From assembly GCA_016196505.1 (NCBI GenBank), contig JACPXO010000130.1:1-6221 (forward strand): DNA of 6,221 nt, written 5' to 3'. Position numbers and translations under genes: made by a program. Below, one piece after another: positions 1 through 6,221 of this stretch; within the stretch, counting starts at the first letter, position 1, and every line of letters starts with the position of its first letter. The stretch comes from Candidatus Omnitrophota bacterium. Its GTDB lineage: Bacteria > Omnitrophota > Gorgyraeia > 2-02-FULL-51-18. The notes under the pieces are model-generated. The model was not told the origin of the DNA. It did not search any database and worked only from the letters and a program-made list of their open reading frames with translations.

Positions 1-6
1 CGGGAT

Positions 7-49
7 GCCTTCGCCCGCAGTCGAACGAAGTTACGACGAGGACGAAGGC
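7..49. repeat. GC-rich nested inverted repeat upstream of acyP
   Basis: GCCTTCG at 7-13 is exactly complementary to CGAAGGC at 43-49. Inside it, TCGAAC at 21-26 can pair with GTT-A-CGA at 30-36 around a GAA loop with one bulged A, giving a hairpin within a hairpin. A second CGAAGG at 56-61 could compete for the left arm. The structure resembles a REP-type extragenic palindrome or a transcript-end hairpin of an upstream gene beyond the window. There is no T run after it, so a classic intrinsic terminator is unlikely. All three forward frames here are open for 30 codons or more, so the 3' end of an upstream gene cannot be excluded, but nothing in the translations is recognisable. Confidence 0.4.
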
Positions 50-125
50 GCCCGCCGAAGGACAGGACCCCGAGAATGCGGGCAGAGAGATATGTTTCTA
101 AGTTGTTCGTGGTAGGAGGGGGCGA

Positions 126-175
126 ATGGGTTCTCAGAACTTACGGAAATTGGCAGGTTGTAATATAATGCTTTT

Positions 176-179
<4 letters not shown>
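126..179 (+). CDS. Possible 17-codon leader ORF coupled to acyP
   Basis: An ATG at 126 is preceded by TAGGAGG (113-119) with six bases of spacing, one of the best Shine-Dalgarno matches in the window. It opens a 17-codon frame, MGSQNLRKLAGCNIMLL, whose TGA (177-179) overlaps the acyP ATG in an ATGA arrangement typical of translational coupling. acyP itself has no visible Shine-Dalgarno, which such coupling would explain. Against it, the ORF is tiny, the peptide resembles nothing I know, and a TATAAT at 164-169 lies inside it and could start a transcript that excludes it. No attenuator hairpin or run of one regulatory codon is visible. Confidence 0.2.
164..169 (+). promoter_or_regulatory. Candidate -10 box for acyP
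   Basis: TATAAT is a perfect sigma70 -10 hexamer ending six bases before the acyP ATG. A start at the usual distance would fall on or next to A176, giving a leaderless acyP-ligA transcript. The -35 side is weak: TTACGG at 141-146 has the correct 17-base spacing but matches TTGACA only in its first two bases. TTGGCA at 150-155 matches better but lies only eight bases away. Confidence 0.35.
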
Positions 180-2440
<2,261 letters not shown>

Positions 2441-2442
<2 letters not shown>

Positions 2443-2447
2443 GGAGG
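2441..2447 (+). promoter_or_regulatory. Strong Shine-Dalgarno of the lipoprotein gene
   Basis: AAGGAGG is a perfect anti-16S complement, followed by GGTT and then ATG 2452. Its first two bases are the last two of the ligA TAA. This independent site suggests the lipoprotein is translated efficiently rather than only by coupling to ligA, and it fixes the start codon. Confidence 0.8.
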
Positions 2448-2451
2448 GGTT

Positions 2452-2958
2452 ATGCGCAAGCGATATGCCCTGTGGGCGTTGATCTTAGTGATGATGCTGG
2501 ACCTGGCGGGATGCGCGTCCATCCCAAAGAAATTTATCCGCAAGAAAAAAGAACCCAAGCGCATCGCTTCCGTGGTGTATTTGCAGGAAGGCCCTTACCA
2601 GAAAAAGTTCTCCAACGATTATTATTACAAAACGCATTATTCGCTCTGGGCGAGTTGGCACGAGGAATGGCTGGCCGATCTTGGGCATAATCAGAAAAAG
2701 TTGGAACGCTCGGCCCAGGAAACGGTGAGTAATCTCTCCGAATTGGTTCAGTACCTCAAGCCAGAAAAACGCGCGGCGCTTGAAACGCTTTTGAGCGAGG
2801 TCCGCCGGCTTGAGCAAAGCGTCGAGTCGCGCACCGTGATCAAGTCTCAGGAGAGCAGTCTCCGCGTGGAGTTGGAAAAGATGAAGCGTCTGATTTCCAA
2901 CGACTTTTATTACGAGAAGGTCAAGGATGACCTTATTCCCGACGAGGTGCCGCTCTGA
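2452..2958 (+). CDS. Predicted lipoprotein of unknown function
   Basis: I do not recognise the family. The 168-residue product starts with a textbook lipoprotein signal: RKR at 2-4, a hydrophobic segment at about 5-17 and the lipobox L18-A19-G20-C21. Cleavage would leave a lipid-modified Cys21 followed by Ala-Ser, and the absence of Asp at +2 points to the outer membrane if E. coli sorting rules hold. The mature protein has a basic linker (26-37), an aromatic and Trp-rich stretch (43-73, with Trp66, Trp69 and Trp73) and a long charged, probably coiled-coil region (about 80-147). SND-aromatic-YY occurs twice, at 54-59 and 149-154, bracketing the helical part. The only cysteine is the lipidated one. 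It lies between ligA and xerD with tight spacing, so it is co-transcribed with them, but neither neighbour suggests a role. An envelope-tethered helical protein is as far as the sequence goes. Confidence 0.8.
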   Translation: MRKRYALWALILVMMLDLAGCASIPKKFIRKKKEPKRIASVVYLQEGPYQKKFSNDYYYKTHYSLWASWHEEWLADLGHNQKKLERSAQETVSNLSELVQYLKPEKRAALETLLSEVRRLEQSVESRTVIKSQESSLRVELEKMKRLISNDFYYEKVKDDLIPDEVPL

Positions 2959-2972
2959 AATCGTCCGAGGAA

Positions 2973-3851
2973 GTGCTGGGCCTTTTTCTCGATTATATCA
3001 GCGTCGAAAAAGGCCTTTCCAAAAATACGCTCTTGGCCTACCGAAGAGATCTCCGGCGATACCTGGGCTGTCTGGACCGTACGGGGGTGGTGTCGCTAGA
3101 CCGCGTGGCGAGAAAAGACATCATGGATTTTCTCCTGAAGGAAAGGGACCGCGGCCTGACCCCGAGCTCCGTATCCAGGGAACTGGTCGCGGTGCGTATG
3201 TTGCACCGTTTTTTGACGCAGGAAGGTAAGATCCGTGAGGACGTGACCGAGGCCTTGGAGGCGCCAAAGCTCTGGAAACACCTGCCGGAATGCTTGAGCG
3301 TCGCGGAGGTCGAAAGGGTACTCCAGGCGCCCAATCTACGGAAGCCGCAGGGAGTCCGGGACCAGGCGCTTCTGGAACTGGCGTATGCGACGGGCCTCCG
3401 CGCGTCGGAAATAGCCACTCTCAAAGCCGCTCATTTGAATAAGGACCTGGGTTATCTGCGCGTGATCGGCAAAGGCGAGAAGGAGAGAGTGGTCCCCGTC
3501 GGGCGCACGGCGCTTAAATCCATCGAGCGGTACACGGGGAAGGTGAGAGCGGTGTGGGCCCGGGGCCGCGCGGAAGACGCGCTTTTCGTGACGAGACCGG
3601 GCCGGCGCATGTCACGTCAGGCCGTATGGGCAATCGTCAAAAAATATGCTAAACTTGCCGGAGTACGCAAGAAGATCTATCCCCACATCCTGAGGCACTC
3701 GTTCGCCACGCACCTTCTGGAGAACGGGGCGGATCTCAGGGTGGTGCAGGAGCTCTTGGGGCATTCGGATATTTCCACCACTCAAATTTACACGCACGTG
3801 GAACGGTCCCGGCTCAAAGCCATTCATCAGAAATTTCACCCAAGACCCTAA
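2973..3851 (+). CDS. xerD: Tyrosine recombinase XerD
   Basis: This is a Xer site-specific recombinase, which normally resolves chromosome dimers at dif with XerC and FtsK. The N-terminal SAM-like DNA-binding domain spans about 1-85 (SVEKGLSKNTLLAYRRDLRRY at 10-30). The catalytic domain carries all six expected residues: Arg143 in TGLRASE, Lys167 in GKGEKER, His238 and Arg241 in HILRH, His264 in LGHSD, and nucleophile Tyr273 in TQIYTH. The ending HQKFHPRP and LLGHSDISTTQIYTHV resemble XerD more than XerC, but in lineages with one Xer protein the distinction may not apply. The GTG at 2973 is the first standard start after the in-frame stop at 2928, yet its GAGG is only two bases away. A CTG at 2955, overlapping the lipoprotein TGA as CTGA and five bases after GAGGTG, would add six residues and restore the usual N-terminal length. 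No integrase-type neighbours are present, so this is a chromosomal Xer rather than a mobile element gene. Confidence 0.93.
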   Translation: MLGLFLDYISVEKGLSKNTLLAYRRDLRRYLGCLDRTGVVSLDRVARKDIMDFLLKERDRGLTPSSVSRELVAVRMLHRFLTQEGKIREDVTEALEAPKLWKHLPECLSVAEVERVLQAPNLRKPQGVRDQALLELAYATGLRASEIATLKAAHLNKDLGYLRVIGKGEKERVVPVGRTALKSIERYTGKVRAVWARGRAEDALFVTRPGRRMSRQAVWAIVKKYAKLAGVRKKIYPHILRHSFATHLLENGADLRVVQELLGHSDISTTQIYTHVERSRLKAIHQKFHPRP

Positions 3852-3864
3852 CCACGAGAACCCC

Positions 3865-4215
3865 ATGTCTCAGCGGTCCAGCCAAGTGGCTGAAGAATTG
3901 AGAAAGATCATCAGCGTGATCCTGCTTCGCGAGATCAGCGACCCTCGGATGGGTTTTTTGACCGTGACGCGCATTGAGCTGACGGACGATCTGCGTTATG
4001 CGCGGATCTTTTACAGTGTCCTCGGGAATGAGGAGCAAAAACAGTCCACTCAAGAGGCGCTTGCCGAGCACCTAGGGCTGATCCGGAGGATGGCGGTCGA
4101 GCGCATCAACATGAAGTACGCGATGGAAATAAAATTCGAACTCGACCCGTCCATCGAACATAGTTTTAATATAGACAATATTCTGAGGAAAATAAAAAAT
4201 AAAAATGACCAATAG
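3865..4215 (+). CDS. rbfA: 30S ribosome-binding factor RbfA
   Basis: RbfA binds the immature 30S subunit near 16S helix 1 and assists late 16S processing and cold adaptation. The 116 residues form the expected single KH-type domain: an N-terminal helix (V8-AEELRKIISVIL), the hallmark DPRMGFLTVT at 26-35, DDLRYARIFYSVLG at 41-54, the helix ending LIRRMAVER (72-80), and the final strand and tail EIKFELDPSIEHSFNIDNIL (88-107). Length is normal for the family. ATG 3865 follows the xerD TAA by 13 bases with only a weak GAG upstream, so it probably depends on readthrough translation from xerD. The last five residues, NKNDQ, and the TAG stop lie in the left arm of the palindromic element at 4198-4299, so the present C terminus appears repeat-derived. 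This short tail is beyond the conserved core and probably harmless. Confidence 0.95.
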   Translation: MSQRSSQVAEELRKIISVILLREISDPRMGFLTVTRIELTDDLRYARIFYSVLGNEEQKQSTQEALAEHLGLIRRMAVERINMKYAMEIKFELDPSIEHSFNIDNILRKIKNKNDQ

Positions 4216-4299
4216 CCAAATTTCAAGAACCCATGGAAATTCCAAACCCCAATTTTCAAACTTCTGGTTATTGAAATTTGATCATGGGTCATTGTTTTT
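4198..4299. repeat. AT-rich imperfect palindrome between rbfA and truB
   Basis: Two 34-base arms, 4198-4231 and 4266-4299, pair without gaps: I count 27 Watson-Crick pairs and one G-T pair around a 34-base centre. The core is CAAATTTCAA (4217-4226) against TTGAAATTTG (4271-4280), flanked by AACC/GGTT and TGACC/GGTCA. CCAA words recur within it, at 4209, 4216, 4242 and 4249. It is far more AT-rich than the surrounding genes and ends on the base before the truB ATG, and its left arm encodes the end of RbfA. It could be a small mobile palindromic repeat, an mRNA-stabilising or processing hairpin, or a weak terminator, since the right arm ends in five Ts. It encodes no protein of its own. Confidence 0.75.
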
Positions 4300-5004
4300 A
4301 TGAACGGTATTCTCTTATTTGATAAACCCATTCTTTGGACCAGCCACGATGCCGTTGATTTTTTAAGGCGCCGGCTCGGGCAATCCAAGATCGGCCATGC
4401 AGGGACGCTGGACCCTCTGGCCACGGGACTCTTGGTGATGCTATTGGGCCGTGCGACGAAACTGGCGCAAGGCCTCGGCGGCCTTGATAAGGAATATCAG
4501 GGTTCCTTGACTTTGGGCGTCACGACCGATACTCAGGACATGGAAGGAAGGGCCTTAAGCGGGCTTTTTTTAACCGTTGGGCCCATTTTCCCGGAAGACG
4601 CGGTGCGCCGCGTGTTCAATGAAATGCGTGGAGTCCAAGCCCAGCGGCCTCCTGCTTATTCCGCGGTCAAGCGCGGCGGAAAAAAACTCTATGAATTGGC
4701 CCGCCAGGGCCTCCAGGCGAGCGTCGAGCCGCGTGAGATCATCGTGCACGCCTTGGAACTGGTCCGTTTTCGTTCTCCCGAGATCGACTTTACGTTGCAC
4801 TGCTCTAAAGGGACGTATGTGAGGGCGTTGTGCGACGCCATCGGGCAGAAGTTGGGCTGCGGCGCAACGCTCTCGTCGCTGGTGAGGACGCGGGTGGGGT
4901 CTTTTGACCGGAGCCGGGCGTTGAGTGAAGCGGATATCCGGCGCCTTGCTCTGCCGGCCATTAAGGAAAAGCTCATCCATGAAGATCTATTACGGCCTGC
5001 GTGA
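4300..5004 (+). CDS. truB: tRNA pseudouridine-55 synthase TruB
   Basis: TruB converts U55 to pseudouridine in the T loop of tRNAs. The catalytic core is complete: NGILLFDKP at 2-10, GHAGTLDPLATGLL at 32-45 with nucleophile Asp38, KEYQG with Tyr66, RPPAYSAVKRGGKKLYELAR at 116-135, and SKGTYVRAL at 169-177 with Arg175. SSLVRTRVGSF (192-202) and SEADIRRL close the core. At 234 residues it is about 80 shorter than E. coli TruB (314 residues) and lacks a C-terminal PUA-like domain, as in other short forms; the reading frame is intact, so this is not a truncation. No good Shine-Dalgarno precedes ATG 4300: the upstream 84 bases belong to the palindromic element, and GGG at 4286-4288 is the only weak candidate. 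Its 3' end overlaps ribF by 26 bases. Confidence 0.95.
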   Translation: MNGILLFDKPILWTSHDAVDFLRRRLGQSKIGHAGTLDPLATGLLVMLLGRATKLAQGLGGLDKEYQGSLTLGVTTDTQDMEGRALSGLFLTVGPIFPEDAVRRVFNEMRGVQAQRPPAYSAVKRGGKKLYELARQGLQASVEPREIIVHALELVRFRSPEIDFTLHCSKGTYVRALCDAIGQKLGCGATLSSLVRTRVGSFDRSRALSEADIRRLALPAIKEKLIHEDLLRPA

Positions 5005-5956
5005 CCCGGGGCTCAAGAAAAAAGACCGCTCCATCGCGATCGGTATTTTTGACGGGGTTCACCGCGGTCATCAAAAAATACTGGATCGGGTCTTAAGTCA
5101 GGCCCGCCGCCGCGGGACGTCCTCCATGGCGATCACGTTCGACCCGCATCCTTGCCGTGTGCTTAAGCCCCGTAGCGGGTGCCCGATCCTCATCTCGCCT
5201 GAACATCGGCTTAAGTTTTTCGAGCGGCTGGGGCTGTCTGAAGCGCTCGTGATCCGTTTCACGCGGGGATTTTCAGAGATCACGCGGGAAAGGTTTCTTC
5301 ACGACACCCTGATCCGGCGTTTAGGGATGCGGGCGCTTGTCGTGGGCCATGATTTTTGTTTTGGGAAAAAAGCGCTTGGAGACGCGGATTATTTGAAGGC
5401 AAGCGCCAGGGCCTGTGGTTTTGGCCTTACGCTCGTCGACCCTTTAAAGTTAGAAGGCCGTGTCGTTTCGAGCACCCGGATTCGGCGTTCGATCGAGCAC
5501 GGCGACTTCAGGAAAGCCCAGGCCATGTTGGGACGCCCGGTGTCCGTCTACGGCACCGTGGTGCGGGGGAGAGGGCGAGGCAAATCCCTGGGGTTTCCGA
5601 CGGCGAATTTGAACCCGCATCATGAAACCCTGCCGCCGGCAGGGGTGTACGCCGCTTGGGGGTATTTGAACGGCAAGGTGCTTAAAGGGGTCGTTCATAT
5701 CGGCGCCAGGCCTACCTTCAGGGACCTTGAAAAGACGCTCGAAGTTCATTTTTTGAATTTTCATGGGGACATTTACGGCAAGGATATTGAGCTTCTCTTT
5801 GTCGATTCCTTGCGCAAAACCCGGCGTTTTCAAGCCCCAAGGAAACTCGCCTCCGCCATTCGCGGGGATATCGCCGAAGCCATGAAAATTTTAAAGAAAA
5901 CCCCTCCAAATTCCCTTTACAAAGGGATTTTAAGCGGTTATACTAAGCGTTCTTAA
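4979..5956 (+). CDS. ribF: Bifunctional riboflavin kinase/FAD synthetase RibF
   Basis: RibF phosphorylates riboflavin to FMN and then adenylylates FMN to FAD. The N-terminal nucleotidyltransferase domain shows IGIFDGVHRGHQ (21-32), TFDPHP (53-58), VGHDFCFGKKALGD (122-135) and SSTRIRR (164-170). The C-terminal flavokinase domain shows GKSLGFPTANLNP (201-213), AGVYAAW (221-227), IGARPTF (241-247) and the conserved Glu255 in EVHFLNFHGDIYG. Length, 325 residues from ATG 4979, is normal. An in-frame GTG at 4925 would add 18 residues deep inside truB and is rejected, since MKIYYGL is a natural start and AAGGA at 4963-4967 serves it with an 11-base gap. The conserved part ends near residue 305. Residues 307-321 are encoded by a palindrome and form a non-conserved tail. 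Its place after truB and before rpsO is the widespread bacterial order. Confidence 0.95.
   Translation: MKIYYGLRDPGLKKKDRSIAIGIFDGVHRGHQKILDRVLSQARRRGTSSMAITFDPHPCRVLKPRSGCPILISPEHRLKFFERLGLSEALVIRFTRGFSEITRERFLHDTLIRRLGMRALVVGHDFCFGKKALGDADYLKASARACGFGLTLVDPLKLEGRVVSSTRIRRSIEHGDFRKAQAMLGRPVSVYGTVVRGRGRGKSLGFPTANLNPHHETLPPAGVYAAWGYLNGKVLKGVVHIGARPTFRDLEKTLEVHFLNFHGDIYGKDIELLFVDSLRKTRRFQAPRKLASAIRGDIAEAMKILKKTPPNSLYKGILSGYTKRS
5899..5939. repeat. Palindromic element in the 3' end of ribF
   Basis: TCCCTTT (5912-5918) and AAAGGGA (5921-5927) are exact complements around AC. Beyond them AAA/TTT (5908-5910 with 5929-5931), CT/AG and AACC/GGTT (5899-5902 with 5936-5939) extend the symmetry with small mismatches and one unpaired base. 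The hairpin is followed by TTTTAAG, giving a partial terminator look, but the T run is short and ribF continues for eight codons. It is translated as the RibF tail (KTPPNSLYKGILSGY). Its design of a C-rich arm, TTTACAAA centre and G-rich arm looks like a dispersed repeat rather than coding sequence. Confidence 0.65.
5916..5944 (+). promoter_or_regulatory. Candidate sigma70-type promoter for rpsO
   Basis: TTTACA (5916-5921) and TATACT (5939-5944) each match the consensus at five of six positions and are separated by the ideal 17 bases. Transcription would begin near 5951, inside the last ribF codons, leaving a leader of about 43 bases before the rpsO ATG. A dedicated rpsO promoter after ribF is also known in E. 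coli. The -35 box occupies the loop of the palindrome at 5899-5939, so the repeat seems to have supplied it. Confidence 0.55.
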
Positions 5957-5975
5957 ATCTTCACACAACTAAATG

Positions 5976-5981
5976 AAGGAG
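5976..5981 (+). promoter_or_regulatory. Shine-Dalgarno of rpsO
   Basis: AAGGAG lies 12 bases before ATG 5994, slightly long but usable. It sits within the codons that follow an in-frame ATG at 5973, which argues for 5994 as the true start. No complete S15-binding pseudoknot can be asserted from the short leader. Confidence 0.6.
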
Positions 5982-5993
5982 AAAGAGTTAGGT

Positions 5994-6221
5994 ATGTCAC
6001 TTAGCAAGGTCAAGAAAAAAGAAACCATTGAAAGACACCGGGTGCATGAGAAGGACACAGGGTCTCCTTACGTACAGATCGCCGTTCTCACCGAAAGGAT
6101 CAACGGTCTGGGACTTCATTTCAAGTCCCATGTCAAGGACCACCATTCGCGTCGTGGGCTTCTGAAGCTTGTATCGCAGCGCCGTAAGCTATTGAACTAC
6201 CTCAAGCGCGAGGACAATGAC
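5994..6221 (+). CDS. rpsO: 30S ribosomal protein S15 (5' part, runs off window)
   Basis: S15 is a primary 16S rRNA-binding protein that nucleates the 30S platform. The 76 codons visible cover most of the family's roughly 89 residues and end exactly at the window edge with no stop. Characteristic blocks are [19 protein letters not shown] (21-39), [10 protein letters not shown] (48-57), the most diagnostic rRNA-contacting segment, and [16 protein letters not shown] (59-74). The N terminus [16 protein letters not shown] matches the family, and the upstream AAGGAG supports ATG 5994 over an in-frame ATG at 5973. It follows the ribF stop by 37 bases and has its own candidate promoter. In many bacteria S15 represses its own mRNA and pnp follows; neither can be checked here. 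Confidence 0.96.
   Translation, partial: MSLSKVKKKETIERHRVHEKDTGSPYVQIAVLTERINGLGLHFKSHVKDHHSRRGLLKLVSQRRKLLNYLKREDND

Noticed and set aside
2973..3851. Tyrosine recombinase as a sign of an integrated mobile element
   Set aside because: Its length and motifs are those of a chromosomal Xer, it lies in a housekeeping operon, and no attachment repeats or phage genes flank it.
4925..4978. GTG at 4925 as the ribF start
   Set aside because: It would add 18 non-conserved residues inside truB; ATG 4979 has its own AAGGA and the usual RibF N terminus.
5973..5993. ATG at 5973 as the rpsO start
   Set aside because: The Shine-Dalgarno AAGGAG lies downstream of this ATG and MSLS at 5994 is the usual S15 beginning.

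Overview
The window is a dense run of co-directional housekeeping genes on the + strand. In order they are acyP (acylphosphatase), ligA (NAD-dependent DNA ligase), an unrecognised lipoprotein gene, xerD (tyrosine recombinase), rbfA, truB, ribF and the first 76 codons of rpsO, which runs off the right edge. All proteins are clearly bacterial. Coding regions look GC-rich, with AT-rich islands only at repeats. An outer-membrane-type lipoprotein signal suggests a diderm. The gene mix, the short TruB and the AT-rich palindromes between and inside gene ends would fit an uncultivated candidate phylum such as Omnitrophota or a relative. That placement is an impression from memory, not something the sequence proves.

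Layout: bases 1-175 hold no gene I can support. They contain a GC-rich nested inverted repeat (7-49), a possible 17-codon leader ORF with a strong ribosome binding site (126-179), and a TATAAT box just before acyP. From 176 to 4215 the genes are nearly gapless. acyP and ligA share a base (TGATG), the Shine-Dalgarno of the lipoprotein gene overlaps the ligA stop, xerD begins at or just after the lipoprotein stop, and rbfA follows xerD by 13 bases. An imperfect palindrome of about 100 bases (4198-4299) fills the rbfA-truB junction exactly: it encodes the last residues and stop of RbfA and ends on the base before the truB ATG. truB and ribF overlap by 26 bases. A second palindrome (5899-5939) encodes most of the C-terminal tail of RibF, and a good sigma70-type promoter (TTTACA-N17-TATACT) is built across it, pointing at rpsO.

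Functionally, rbfA-truB-ribF-rpsO is the back half of the widespread nusA-infB-rbfA-truB-ribF-rpsO-pnp translation cluster (30S maturation, tRNA U55 pseudouridylation, flavin cofactors, ribosomal protein S15). Here the usual infB neighbour upstream of rbfA is replaced by DNA maintenance genes (ligA, xerD) and a lipoprotein. I see no phage genes, CRISPR array, tRNA or rRNA. The most interesting signals are the palindromic elements that have become gene ends and control regions, and the unassigned lipoprotein.
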